A stretch of DNA of 64,000 nt from Robertkochia flava (GCF_020166515.1 NZ_JAINZT010000002.1:186001-250000), one strand, 5' to 3'. Positions 1 to 7,484 are shown, numbered from the stretch's first letter. The notes: generated by a model not told the origin, from the sequence alone. Made by a program: numbers and translations.

Positions 1-92
1 TGATGAATACCCCTGCCTTCTACACAGCCTTCGATGTGCAACCCGGGGATGCCATGTACCTAGCGCCGGAAGATCGGATCGTGGTTTGGTAA
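1..92 (+). CDS. M13 family metallopeptidase, C-terminal end only
   Basis: Only the last 29 residues and the TAA stop (90-92) lie in the window. The reading frame ends in FDVQPGDAMYLAPEDRIVVW. A tail of the form 'F-D-V-x-x-G-D-x-M-x-x-x-x-E-D-R-x-x-x-W' ending in Trp is the usual C-terminus of neprilysin/PepO-like zinc endopeptidases. The HExxH catalytic region would lie upstream of the window. Family membership rests on this short tail alone, so a check of the upstream contig is needed. The gene is followed within 30 bp by a heptamer repeat array. Confidence 0.7.
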   Translation, partial: MNTPAFYTAFDVQPGDAMYLAPEDRIVVW

Positions 93-119
93 CGAGCACC
101 TTCGCTAAAGCTCAGGGGA

Positions 120-168
120 ATTATGGATTATCAATTATGGATTATAGATTATAGATGATGGATTGAAG
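120..168. repeat. Heptamer tandem array, ATTATRG type
   Basis: Seven consecutive 7-bp units in phase: ATTATGG, ATTATCA, ATTATGG, ATTATAG, ATTATAG, ATGATGG, ATTGAAG. It begins 27 bp after the M13 stop codon. The same words recur in phase at 2100-2127 and 25609-25643. Confidence 0.85.
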
Positions 169-172
169 GGAC

Positions 173-212
173 GGAGGTAAGGAGGTACGGAGGTACAGAG
201 GTACGGAGGTAC
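173..212. repeat. Octamer tandem array, GGAGGTAC type
   Basis: Five 8-bp units: GGAGGTAA, GGAGGTAC, GGAGGTAC, AGAGGTAC, GGAGGTAC. A related GGTACNGG array occurs at 2127-2158, also just before the shared 47-bp palindromic repeat. Confidence 0.85.
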
Positions 213-214
213 GG

Positions 215-261
215 GCCTGCCGTCCCTTGCGGGAGAAAATCCTGCCGCAGGCAGGGGTACG
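215..261. repeat. 47-bp dispersed palindromic repeat, copy 1
   Basis: Nearly identical to 2158-2204 with two mismatches over 47 bp. Its right half is the hairpin CCTGCC-GCA-GGCAGG at 241-255. A further CCTGCC/GGCAGG hairpin lies at 2995-3019. In both full copies the unit follows a G-rich octamer array. Confidence 0.8.
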
Positions 262-270
262 AGCCTGCCG

Positions 271-442
271 CCTCGCAATGACATACCTAGGTGTCTTCGC
301 GAGTCCCGAGACCGAATGTAATCGGGGTCGGGACGTGGCGATCTTTTGAAGCGACATCAATGCCTATTAAAACCACCTCATTGCACTCGTTCTCCATTTG
401 AAAGATTGCTTCGTTGGCCTGTGGCCGCCTCGCAAAGACAAA
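271..442. repeat. REP-like intergenic palindromes
   Basis: The stretch contains CCTCGCAATGACA (271-283), a long hairpin whose arms begin GTCCCGA (about 303) and end TCGGGAC (335), GTGGCGATCTTTTGAAGCGAC (about 335-354), and the opposing AAAGATTGCTTCG with GCCTCGCAAAGACA (about 400-440). Pieces of the form 'attgcgagg...gaagcaatc' recur in opposite orientations, as in REP-like palindromes seen between genes of many Bacteroidota. No protein reading is supported here. Confidence 0.55.
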
Positions 443-480
443 TCATCCAGGACCGGCCTTCATCTAAAATCTATCATCCC

Positions 481-552
481 TATATCCCCACATCCCCACA
501 TCCCCACATCCCCACATCCCTACATCCCTACATCCCTACATCCCTACATCCC
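481..552. repeat. Octamer tandem array, CACATCCC/TACATCCC type
   Basis: Nine 8-bp units: one TATATCCC, four CACATCCC, then four TACATCCC. It is the reverse complement of the GGGGATGT array at 21029-21100. The two internal sub-blocks look like separate expansions of single variants. Confidence 0.9.
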
Positions 553-600
553 CAATCAACCATTTCCGGAATCCCGTAAGGGAATCATGACAAAGCGGTT

Positions 601-608
601 TAGTTTTG
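601..608 (+). promoter_or_regulatory. Candidate -7 promoter element TAGTTTTG
   Basis: A perfect match to the Bacteroidota TAnnTTTG -7 element, 48 bp before the ATG at 656. No clear -33 TTG is visible at the usual spacing, so this is a candidate only. Confidence 0.4.
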
Positions 609-655
609 CAGTGGATTTCCCCTGAATCCGAACCAACAACCGAAAAAACCGACCC

Positions 656-1012
656 ATGAAAGCTAAAAAGATACTCACCTTAACCGATGACGGGAAGAGC
701 ATTACCATAAATGAACTGACCCTGGGCGATCAGCAATATTACTTCTGGTTTACAGGGGAGTTCTATGATGAGGTGCCCAAACGAGGGAAAGGAAAGTTGT
801 ATCCGGACTTTGAAACCCTGTGGGATGCCTTTGCCTTTGATCCGTTCCAGGTGTTTCCGGAGATTCCCCGTCCACTGCCTTCAGCAATAAGGGAATTCCT
901 GAACGTCCGTTTTCTGGAAAAAGAAAAGCGGCGGGAAATGCATGTGTTTTTAGTGGAACGGTGGGGAGCATGTCTTTCTCCGAATGCTGTTGTTAGTGAA
1001 GTTTCTATGTAA
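656..1012 (+). CDS. Hypothetical protein, 118 aa
   Basis: I do not recognise the family. The product is cytoplasmic in character, with no signal peptide or membrane segment. It has an aromatic block at about residues 27-36 (QQYYFWFTGEF) and a basic stretch at about residues 88-95 (FLEKEKRREM). Coding status is supported by a candidate TAnnTTTG element at 601-608 placed 48 bp before the ATG and by a typical amino-acid composition. No Shine-Dalgarno sequence is visible, which is normal for this group. The reverse-strand frames across it look like shadows. It stands alone between two repeat-rich gaps. Confidence 0.6.
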   Translation: MKAKKILTLTDDGKSITINELTLGDQQYYFWFTGEFYDEVPKRGKGKLYPDFETLWDAFAFDPFQVFPEIPRPLPSAIREFLNVRFLEKEKRREMHVFLVERWGACLSPNAVVSEVSM

Positions 1013-1042
1013 TTTCCAAAACCGGTAGGAGATAAAAATGGT

Positions 1043-1093
1043 GAATTATGAATGTTGAATGGTGGTGCTCCTCCATCCAATCTATTATCTAAA
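1043..1093. repeat. Degenerate heptamer blocks, partly inverted
   Basis: Left block GAATTAT GAATGTT GAATGGT (1043-1063) and right block CCATCCA ATCTATT ATCTAAA (1073-1093) are both built of 7-bp units. The right block is close to the reverse complement of the left, so the two could form an imperfect hairpin. It starts 30 bp after the stop codon at 1012. Confidence 0.5.
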
Positions 1094-1129
1094 ATTTACC
1101 GTTTATAATCGTGTGAGTTCCTCCGCTTA

Positions 1130-1372
1130 TCACCTGGCATTTTCCGCTTTCCCGAGGCCTTTGCACTTATTGAGTTCCTTTTGGGTTCGTTTTAAGGCTT
1201 CGCTGAGATCCTTCTCCCGCTTTTCCAGAACATAGGCGCGTTCTGCCTCTTCGTAAAAAGCCTTGCGAATCCGCTCCATCTTGGACATGGCCATATAAGA
1301 ATTGAATAAACTCAGCGTGCCCGCAATGATCAGCGTTCCTATGAATAATTGGATGATGGCCCGTTTGGACAT
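1130..1372 (-). CDS. Small membrane protein with C-terminal coiled coil, 80 aa
   Basis: The N-terminus (residues 5-28) is one hydrophobic helix after MSKR. It is followed from about residue 31 by a charged, heptad-like stretch rich in Glu, Lys and Leu (MERIRKAFYEEAERAYVLEK onward). This suggests a single-pass inner-membrane protein with a cytoplasmic or periplasmic coiled-coil tail. I do not recognise a family. The ATG at 1372 gives a membrane segment right at the start, which favours it. No operon partner is evident: the next minus-strand gene upstream (1693-1995) is separated by 320 bp. Confidence 0.6.
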   Translation of the reverse strand: MSKRAIIQLFIGTLIIAGTLSLFNSYMAMSKMERIRKAFYEEAERAYVLEKREKDLSEALKRTQKELNKCKGLGKAENAR

Positions 1373-1692
1373 GGTGATTGGGTGTCTATTCCTTTAAATA
1401 TAGAAAATAATCTTTTATAACGTATTTTGTTCTTATAAATTTTTCGTCATATACATCTGGGCTCATGAGAGTTACAAACAGACCGAAAAATCTAACGGAT
1501 AACGTTAATGGAATATGAGCACGCTCCTTTCGTAAAAAAATCCCCCCGGTTCGGTTTGGAAAGTTTAGGTTGTATTTTGGGAAACATAGTTGGTAGTTAA
1601 ACCAGGGGGAGGTTGGGATTCCGGAGCACTCCGGAGATCGGGTGGTGCCCAACGTGTATTTTATCTTTAAATCGTCCGGCCCTGTCTGCAGG
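1373..1692. other. Intergenic stretch, no gene supported
   Basis: The sequence is AT-rich near 1385-1450. It contains a short palindrome CCGGAG-CA-CTCCGG near 1620-1635 and a C-rich piece near 1541-1556. An 88-codon minus-strand frame crosses it but has atypical composition, so I see no supported gene. Confidence 0.5.
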
Positions 1693-1995
1693 TCAGAACA
1701 ACTTTAACCCGGTCAGATCAAAATACCAATCCTGAACATAGGTGTTGCCATTTTTAATATATCCGGCCTTCACCACATCTACCGGCTTGCCTTCTATACG
1801 ATCCAGGCGACGCATAAGCAGCTTCCATGGATACTCCTTGATCGCATAGTAATTTTCCATTACTTCCGACTGCAATTCGTGGATATCACAGGAAGGGTCA
1901 TTGATCACAATGGCCTCTTCGGCGCTGCTGCCGTCACCTCCGCCTATAGGCAACTCCAGCTCCAGGTACTCCTTAAAGGTTTGTTTCAGGGTCAT
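1693..1995 (-). CDS. Hypothetical protein, 100 aa
   Basis: An acidic, soluble protein starting MTLKQTFKEYLELELPIGGG with no signal peptide. The pattern 'AIVINDPSCDIHELQSEVM' followed by a tryptophan and arginine-rich middle and a 'YVQDWYFDLTGLKLF' end looks like a folded domain, but I cannot assign a family. The start at 1995 is the only Met near the N-terminus. It is isolated between gaps; the downstream gene on this strand is the coiled-coil membrane protein at 1130-1372. Confidence 0.6.
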   Translation of the reverse strand: MTLKQTFKEYLELELPIGGGDGSSAEEAIVINDPSCDIHELQSEVMENYYAIKEYPWKLLMRRLDRIEGKPVDVVKAGYIKNGNTYVQDWYFDLTGLKLF

Positions 1996-2064
1996 GGGTA
2001 TGGTTTTAACGCGATGAATTTATAAAGAACCCCTTTGCCTTCCTTACGGGTTTCCATAAATGTA

Positions 2065-2330
2065 GGGAGGCGGGGAGGCGGGGATGTGGGGAAGTAGGGA
2101 TTATAAATTATAGATGATGGATTGGAGGTACAGGGGTACAGGGGTACGGGGGTACGAGCCTGCCGTCCTTTGCGGGAGGAAATCCTGCCGCAGGCAGGGG
2201 TACGGGGGCACGAAAGTAAAGGGGTACGGAGGTACGAGATTATCTATCATTTATAATAAAACCTTCCCATATCACCACATCCCTACATCCCCACATCCCC
2301 ATTTCCCTGTCTCCCCGCCTCCCTGCTTCC
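2065..2330. repeat. Composite element of inverted octamer and heptamer arrays
   Basis: Order: G-rich octamers (GGGAGGCG twice, GGGATGTG, GGGAAGTA; 2065-2096), heptamers ATTATAA ATTATAG ATGATGG ATTGGAG (2100-2127), GGTACNGG octamers (2127-2158), the 47-bp palindromic repeat (2158-2204), an inverted AT-rich block (about 2240-2261), then C-rich octamers (2275-2330; CCACATCC, CTACATCC, CCATTTCC, CTGTCTCC, CCGCCTCC). The outer arrays are inverted relative to each other. The same order of parts appears at 120-552. No gene is supported inside. Confidence 0.75.
2158..2204. repeat. 47-bp dispersed palindromic repeat, copy 2
   Basis: Matches 215-261 at 45 of 47 positions. It contains the hairpin CCTGCC-GCA-GGCAGG at 2184-2198 and a second half with TTGCGGGAG. 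Both copies continue into GGGGTACG, and both sit next to GGTAC-containing octamers. Confidence 0.8.
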
Positions 2331-2399
2331 CCAACTGACATTCATCATAAACGCTTCGGCCATAAAACCCTAATTTCACCCTTATCAAAATGCATTCCT

Positions 2400-2912
2400 A
2401 TGAAAACCTTTTTCTCCTTCGTTCTGGCTCTTGGATTCCTTTTTGTATCGCCGGGTTGTGGAGGTGATACCCAAAAGAAGAAAGACAACGGTTTCTCCTA
2501 TGAGCAACCTGTTAAGGACAACAACATTGCTGTAGATACCACGGACGATACCGATAAACCTTCGGAACGCATTGACCAGAACAGCAAGGGAATTGGCCCT
2601 GTTAAAAACCTTACCCTCGACAACAACCTGGACCTGGAAATGACCCGAAAAGGGGAGTTGCTTTACAGTACCAAGTGTGTTGCCTGTCACCAGGTGGAAA
2701 ACAACATGCTCGGTCCTAAAATGCAGGGCATTACCGAAAGACGCAGTCCAGAATGGATCATGAACATTATGCTGAATCCACAGGAAATGCTCATGAAGGA
2801 TCCGCTGGCGAAGGAGCTCCTGGCCGAGTACAAAAATGCGGTTATGGTCAACCAGAACCTCAGTGAAGCCGATGCCAGGGCCATTCTGGAATATTTGAGG
2901 ACATTGAGGTAA
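2400..2912 (+). CDS. c-type cytochrome lipoprotein
   Basis: A mono-haem cytochrome c exported to the periplasm and anchored by lipid. Residues 1-20 are a lipoprotein signal ending in SPGC (Cys20). Residues 21-80 are a low-complexity, Asp/Lys-rich linker. The haem site is CVACH (residues 93-97). The likely distal Met ligand is Met149 in 'AVMVNQNLSEADARAILEYL', the usual C-terminal helix of class I cytochromes c. Such lipoproteins pass electrons to periplasmic reductases or oxidases; the partner is not visible here, since no denitrification or oxidase genes lie nearby. The ATG at 2400 directly begins a good signal peptide. Heptamer repeats begin within 20 bp of the stop codon. Confidence 0.9.
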   Translation: MKTFFSFVLALGFLFVSPGCGGDTQKKKDNGFSYEQPVKDNNIAVDTTDDTDKPSERIDQNSKGIGPVKNLTLDNNLDLEMTRKGELLYSTKCVACHQVENNMLGPKMQGITERRSPEWIMNIMLNPQEMLMKDPLAKELLAEYKNAVMVNQNLSEADARAILEYLRTLR

Positions 2913-2930
2913 GGAGGGAATCAAGGTCCA

Positions 2931-3019
2931 GGAGTAAAGAGTAAAGACAGCTGATTCCCCATTCATAATTCCTCGTAACTTGTAACCCGTAACTCCTGCC
3001 TACCTGGCGGTAAGGCAGG
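2931..3019. repeat. Mixed-word heptamer array plus CCTGCC hairpin
   Basis: Nine units stay in one 7-bp phase although the word changes: GGAGTAA, AGAGTAA, AGACAGC, TGATTCC, CCATTCA, TAATTCC, TCGTAAC, TTGTAAC, CCGTAAC (2931-2993). A hairpin with arms CCTGCCTACC (2995-3004) and GGTAaGGCAGG (3009-3019, one bulged A) follows. GTAAC words recur at 16547-16574. Confidence 0.75.
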
Positions 3020-3046
3020 CAGGTGTAACCCTTAACCCAAAGACAT

Positions 3047-3985
3047 ATGAAAGTCGCCCTCGCACAGATGGCCCCGGTATGGCTCGACAAGAAAAACACC
3101 CTGGATAAAATTGTTTCCTACATCCAAAAGGCCGGTACGGAAAAAGCAGACCTCGTAGTGTTCGGCGAGGGTCTGATGCCCGGGTATCCCTTCTGGCTGG
3201 CGCATTTCAGGGGGGCTGAGTTCGAGGCCGAACACAATAAAGTGATGCATGCCCACTACCTTCACCATGCGGTTTGCCTGGAGAAGGGAGAGCTGGACCC
3301 CGTGTGTGAGGCAGCGCGCAGTTCAGCCACTGCAGTATACTTAGGCATCATTGAAAGGCCCGAAGATCGCGGGGGACACAGTATATATTGCTCCCTGGTC
3401 TATATCGACAAAACCGGCACCATAGGTTCTGTACACCGAAAACTTCAACCCACCTATGAAGAGCGATTATCGTGGTCGCCCGGAGATGGTCACGGACTCC
3501 GAACCCATTCCCTGGAAGGATTCACCGTGGGCGGACTCAATTGCTGGGAGAACTGGATGCCCATGCCCAGGGCAGCACTTTACGCCCAGGGGGAGAACCT
3601 GCACATCGCGGTATGGCCAGGCAGCCTCAGTAACACCAAAGACATTACCAGGTTTATTGCGAAAGAATCCCGGTCGTTCGTCATATCCGTTAGCGGACTG
3701 CTCTCTGAAAAGGATATTCCCGAAGATACCCCCTATTACGAAGACCTCATCGAAGTGCTTCCCGATACTCCTGCAAACGGCGGGTCCTGTATTGCGGGAC
3801 CGGATGGAGAATGGGTACTGGAACCGGTTGTAGGCGTGGAAGGTTTGTTTACCGCTGAACTGGACATTACTGAAGTTTTAAAAGAACGGCAGAATTTTGA
3901 TCCTTCAGGCCACTATTCCAGGCCGGATGTACTGCAGTTGCAGTTGAATACAGAACGGCAGGGGGTTTTAAAGAAGAAAGACTAA
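3047..3985 (+). CDS. Nitrilase-family carbon-nitrogen hydrolase
   Basis: A cytosolic C-N hydrolase of 312 residues, the usual length for nitrilases and related amidases. The catalytic triad is visible: Glu41 in VFGEGLMPGYPFW, Lys132 in HRKLQPTYEERL, and Cys166 in GGLNCWENWMP. The 'NCWENWMP' sequence and 'MPGYPFW' block match true aliphatic/aromatic nitrilases and cyanide-family members better than the NAD-synthetase or omega-amidase branches, so nitrile hydrolysis to acid and ammonia is the favoured reaction; the natural substrate is not known. The ATG at 3047 begins the conserved beta-strand 'MKVALAQMAPV'. It is a single gene, followed by a palindrome at 3994-4012 and a terminator at 4163-4190. 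Confidence 0.88.
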   Translation: MKVALAQMAPVWLDKKNTLDKIVSYIQKAGTEKADLVVFGEGLMPGYPFWLAHFRGAEFEAEHNKVMHAHYLHHAVCLEKGELDPVCEAARSSATAVYLGIIERPEDRGGHSIYCSLVYIDKTGTIGSVHRKLQPTYEERLSWSPGDGHGLRTHSLEGFTVGGLNCWENWMPMPRAALYAQGENLHIAVWPGSLSNTKDITRFIAKESRSFVISVSGLLSEKDIPEDTPYYEDLIEVLPDTPANGGSCIAGPDGEWVLEPVVGVEGLFTAELDITEVLKERQNFDPSGHYSRPDVLQLQLNTERQGVLKKKD

Positions 3986-3993
3986 CCCCCTCC

Positions 3994-4012
3994 GGTTCGG
4001 ACGTACCGAACC
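3994..4012. repeat. Palindrome GGTTCGG-ACGTA-CCGAACC
   Basis: A perfect 7-bp stem with a 5-nt loop, flanked by C-rich sequence on both sides (ACCCCCTCC before, ACCTCCCCC after). There is no T-tract, so it looks like a dispersed palindromic repeat rather than a terminator for the nitrilase gene 9 bp upstream. Confidence 0.5.
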
Positions 4013-4162
4013 ACCTCCCCCTTAGAAAGGGTCAGGAAAATGTTTCCTTATTTAGATGTCGTGAATATTTACTGAACCAACCCGTTGCCGCTATTAGCGC
4101 TGCCCATTGGAATAAAAGATCGCTTCACTTTCCGGGGAAAAGTTCGCGAAGACATTCCATAA

Positions 4163-4190
4163 AAAAGCCCGGAAATTCATCCGGGCTTTT
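4163..4190. terminator. Bidirectional intrinsic terminator
   Basis: Stem AAAAGCCCGG (4163-4172) and CCGGGCTTTT (4181-4190) with an 8-nt loop, with A and T tracts on both sides. It closes the minus-strand operon that ends at 4229 and can also stop plus-strand reading from the nitrilase gene. Confidence 0.85.
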
Positions 4191-4228
4191 CATTGTTTAG
4201 TTGGTGTAGGTATGTAAAGAGGAAATCT

Positions 4229-5596
4229 TTAATTTGAAATCCGTGCTTCCAGGTATTGGGTGAACGCTTCGGAACCGTACATGGCCCCGGCATCGTGAGC
4301 CGCATTGGGCACGATGGTGAAATCACAATTGTTGGCCGGAAAATAGGTGTTGAGGTAGTTGTTGTAATTACGCCCTCTTTCCAACCGGTCGCTTCCCAGC
4401 AACACCGCCTCACAATCGTTCGTATTCAGGGTTCCCGTGGTAGATGTGTCATTTTCGCCATGGAAAAGAACCATATTCACTGATCCCAGGCGCTGGACTA
4501 CAGCATTTTTATCGGTGGTTTGCAGGTAGGCAGGTGCCACCTTGTATCCGTAAGGCCAGTAATCAAAACCGGCACATCCGGAAGGGATGTACCATTGTCC
4601 GGTACCTTCATCAAACCGGTAATCGGTTGGATAAAAGAAATACTGGCTGTTGAGCACGCTGAACTCAAAATTCAGATCCGGATGTTGAGCGGTGATGCCG
4701 CTGGAGATCCCGTAATAGTGACTGAAGCTGGCTCCCGATGAATGTCCGGTTACAAAAACCGTATTCATATTCGGGAAGCGGGCCGTCTCTGAGAACCTGC
4801 TGATCATCTCATCAACTACGGCAAAAGAACTTAAGGCAGCACCGGTGTTCCCGGTATCTGCTCCAAAGCGCCAGTTACTCCCCCAGAAAAGGGCATTGGC
4901 ATTCGCTGCAGCGGCATCTTTAAAGTAAGGCGCCACCACCAGGGTTTTTCCATGAAGCGCAGTCCCTGCAATGGTTTGATTCATGATCCGGAAATAGTTA
5001 TCGGCATCGCGGTTCTGCCCGTGTACCACTACCACCAGGTTTTCAAGGTCACTCCAGACAAATTCAGGATCGCCGTCAATGTCGTAGTTGCTATAGTACT
5101 GCATTTCATAATTGGAACCGTTAACATCTATGGTCATGGTTCTAAGGCATTCGGCAGTTCCTGTGGTACAGGCACTGTACCCAGCTTCTGCGGCCGTGGT
5201 AAAGGTAAAGGTAACCGCTTGTGGCAGTTGCTCACCCTTTGCCCCGAGTTTCCCCGACCTCAGCTGAAACGTATGCTCTTTGAGCGGCTGCAGATCACTC
5301 AGGGTGATCCTTGCCGTGGCAGAGGCGTTCGAAAAACTAACCTGCATTGGTACCGCTCCGCTTCCGTCGGTAATACTTACCGCATTGCGAAATGCCTGCT
5401 GATCGAGTCCGGTCGAAAAATTCAGCTGGATCACCGTGTTTCCGGGGATCTGTTCAGGGTTCGTGTTGGCATTGACCCCGTCTATGGTAACCCCAAAAAG
5501 GGACATATTCTCCACCCCGGGATCCTCATCTCCTGAACTGCAACCTGTCATTGCCAGGACCAGTGCTAAAAGGCATATCAGTCTGTACTTCATCAT
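4229..5596 (-). CDS. Secreted esterase-type alpha/beta hydrolase lipoprotein with Ig-like N-domain
   Basis: The product is exported and lipid-anchored: signal 1-18, lipobox MTGC with Cys19. Residues about 30-135 form an Ig-like (Big_5/SbsA-type) domain ending 'AVTFTFTT'. Residues about 150-455 form an alpha/beta hydrolase: oxyanion-hole VHGQN (191-195), nucleophile elbow GHSSG with Ser286, probable acid Asp383 (HGENDTS) and His434 (NAAHDAG). The layout resembles PHB-depolymerase/feruloyl-esterase-like secreted esterases; the ester substrate is unknown. It is the last gene of the six-gene SusC-to-esterase operon, 73 bp after the lamin-tail lipoprotein gene, with a strong hairpin in that gap. 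Surface display next to SusC/D suggests it cuts an ester before or during uptake. Confidence 0.85.
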   Translation of the reverse strand: MMKYRLICLLALVLAMTGCSSGDEDPGVENMSLFGVTIDGVNANTNPEQIPGNTVIQLNFSTGLDQQAFRNAVSITDGSGAVPMQVSFSNASATARITLSDLQPLKEHTFQLRSGKLGAKGEQLPQAVTFTFTTAAEAGYSACTTGTAECLRTMTIDVNGSNYEMQYYSNYDIDGDPEFVWSDLENLVVVVHGQNRDADNYFRIMNQTIAGTALHGKTLVVAPYFKDAAAANANALFWGSNWRFGADTGNTGAALSSFAVVDEMISRFSETARFPNMNTVFVTGHSSGASFSHYYGISSGITAQHPDLNFEFSVLNSQYFFYPTDYRFDEGTGQWYIPSGCAGFDYWPYGYKVAPAYLQTTDKNAVVQRLGSVNMVLFHGENDTSTTGTLNTNDCEAVLLGSDRLERGRNYNNYLNTYFPANNCDFTIVPNAAHDAGAMYGSEAFTQYLEARISN

Positions 5597-5615
5597 CAGT
5601 TTTGGGTATTAGAAA

Positions 5616-5652
5616 GGAAAGGCCAAAGAATTAAAAATTCTTCGGCCTTTCC
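5616..5652 (-). terminator. Long hairpin between the last two operon genes (attenuator or processing site)
   Basis: Arms GGAAAGGCCAAAGAATT (5616-5632) and AATTCTTCGGCCTTTCC (5636-5652) form a 17-bp stem with one mismatch and a 3-nt loop. On the minus strand it is followed by a pyrimidine-rich but weak T-tract. It may partly terminate transcription or protect the upstream message, lowering esterase expression relative to the lipoprotein. Confidence 0.55.
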
Positions 5653-5669
5653 AATATTTGAACTTAAAA

Positions 5670-7457
5670 TTATTGACATTCCGGATAAGGACAGCCGGAT
5701 CCGGCATTGCTGGTAGCTCCTGCGGCACAATTAAGGCCTCCGGTAGTCCAGAATCCGTCCATCTTATAGGCCCATGAACCGGCATACTCCCAAGGTTCTC
5801 CTGTTCCATCTATATTGGCATCTCCATAGGTTTCGATAACCACTCCATTTTCAAATAATTCAATGGCATCGTCTCCGTTCTGGTTGGCCTGATCCTGGGA
5901 ATCGATCACGAATTCAAAACTGTTGATACAGTTGCCGAAGTAAGCCGAGATCGTTCCGGGCTCCCTGGCGATCAGGATATCGTCTCCTTCTTTGGCAGGA
6001 CCTGCAGGCAGGGTAAATTCCTGTCCGTCAGTACCTCCACCATTATTAGCTACTCCTATTCCGTAAATGCTCAGGTCATCTACATCCTTCATTACCTTCA
6101 GGTGCCAGGCTTTTCCGCCATTGGTTCCACTTCCATCCCACTCGATGGCCAGTACTCCTTTCAGGGATACTGCCGGACCACAAAGCGGATACTGACAAGC
6201 CGAAGTCGCGGCTGTAGAAGACCCTACAGTACAATCCAGTCCGCCGGTCATCCATTCCCCGTCGAACTTATACGCCCAGGATCCTGAATATTCCCAGTCC
6301 ATTCCAGTTCCGTCAACATTGGCATCCCCATAGGTTTCTATCACCTCTCCGTTGCTGAAGAGCTCAATAGCATCGTCCCCGTTTTGGGAAACACTGCCCG
6401 TATCATCCATCAGTACATGATCGAATTCGTTGATACAACCCTCGAAATACGCACTGATGGCAGCCGTTTCTCTGGCTACAAGAATATGATCTCCGGCAGC
6501 CACACTAATTGCAGGGAAGGTATACTCCTGTCCGTCGGTACCTCCTCCATTATTTGCAATACCCAAACCGTAAACGCTCAGGTCGGCGATATTTTCATTA
6601 GCATAGAGATGTACTGCTTTTCCTTCGTTTGTAGAAACCTGTCCGTCCCAGGTCATGGCCATTACTCCTTTTAGCATAAGCGGAGCAGGCTGTTCCTTGA
6701 TCAGGATAGACAGTTGCTGTGTACCGTTTTCATCGGCATTGGTTACCGAAGCGATCCCGATAATGATCTCTTCATCCATTTCATCCTCACTGTCCAGCCT
6801 GGCGGTAATGGTGGCTGTGGCTTCCAGGTTTCCTGCGGGAATCACCAGGGATACCGGATCAAGGATATAGTCGGTGTCGACCACCGCCATACCTCCGGTT
6901 GAGAATTCTACCGTTACATCCTGGTCTGCCGGCTTATCAAGACTGGCGGTGATGGTAGCCACCCCGGCATTTTCCTCGATTTCGATGGCATCTGCCGAAA
7001 GGCTAACCTGTGGAGGCGTGAAAGCCTCTGTGGTAAAGGAGATGGAGAAATCATCCCTGAGCTCCTCCCCCTTGGTTCCGTAAGCACCTGCAGGCAGGGC
7101 AATGGTGTAAGCGGTTTCATAATCCAGCTCATTGCTGCTGGTGATCTGCAGGGTAGAGTTGGTATTGGTAAAGCCTACCGTAAAATCAGCAGCTCCGTTG
7201 CCCCCACTAATGGTTAAGGCATCCTGCACCCTTGCAGTTTCCATTTCATGGGAAAAGATCAGGCTGATATCCACATTGGTAAGTACCTCCTGGGCACCAT
7301 CCTTAAATTCGGCTCCATTGAGCGCTCCCTGCATGAACACAAGGTTGGTATCGTCTATGACGGTCTCGTCATCGTCTTCACAGGACACGATCAGGGTAAA
7401 CACACCCAGGATAAAAACCGGGGCGATATACTTTAAAAGGTTAGACATTTTTTCCAT
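5670..7457 (-). CDS. Surface lipoprotein with Ig-like, Calx-beta and two lamin-tail-like domains
   Basis: A 595-residue exported lipoprotein, Cys26 in LIVSC followed by acidic residues (EDDDE), a pattern that favours surface export in Bacteroidota. Residues about 36-155 look like a Big_5 Ig-like domain, about 160-260 like Calx-beta ('VSLSADAIEIEENAGVATIT'). Two copies of a lamin-tail-like domain follow, starting near 262 and 428. Each has 'KGV(M/L)A(M/I)xWDG', 'NNGGGTDGQE', 'NGDDAIELF', 'ETYGDAN(V/I)DGTG' and a Cys-containing end. It has no catalytic motif that I recognise, so a binding or adhesive role beside SusC/D is the likely function. It lies 27 bp downstream of the anion symporter gene and upstream of the esterase gene. 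Confidence 0.8.
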   Translation of the reverse strand: MEKMSNLLKYIAPVFILGVFTLIVSCEDDDETVIDDTNLVFMQGALNGAEFKDGAQEVLTNVDISLIFSHEMETARVQDALTISGGNGAADFTVGFTNTNSTLQITSSNELDYETAYTIALPAGAYGTKGEELRDDFSISFTTEAFTPPQVSLSADAIEIEENAGVATITASLDKPADQDVTVEFSTGGMAVVDTDYILDPVSLVIPAGNLEATATITARLDSEDEMDEEIIIGIASVTNADENGTQQLSILIKEQPAPLMLKGVMAMTWDGQVSTNEGKAVHLYANENIADLSVYGLGIANNGGGTDGQEYTFPAISVAAGDHILVARETAAISAYFEGCINEFDHVLMDDTGSVSQNGDDAIELFSNGEVIETYGDANVDGTGMDWEYSGSWAYKFDGEWMTGGLDCTVGSSTAATSACQYPLCGPAVSLKGVLAIEWDGSGTNGGKAWHLKVMKDVDDLSIYGIGVANNGGGTDGQEFTLPAGPAKEGDDILIAREPGTISAYFGNCINSFEFVIDSQDQANQNGDDAIELFENGVVIETYGDANIDGTGEPWEYAGSWAYKMDGFWTTGGLNCAAGATSNAGSGCPYPECQ

Positions 7458-7484
7458 ATCAAAGTTTTAATTAGTACGGTGTTT

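Noticed and set aside
481-552. Regular short repeats that could suggest a CRISPR array
   Set aside because: Units are 8 bp with no spacers and no cas genes; the same holds for the other octamer and heptamer arrays.
1386-1652. An 88-codon minus-strand frame
   Set aside because: Proline/aromatic-rich composition, no promoter and no sign of a domain; likely chance.
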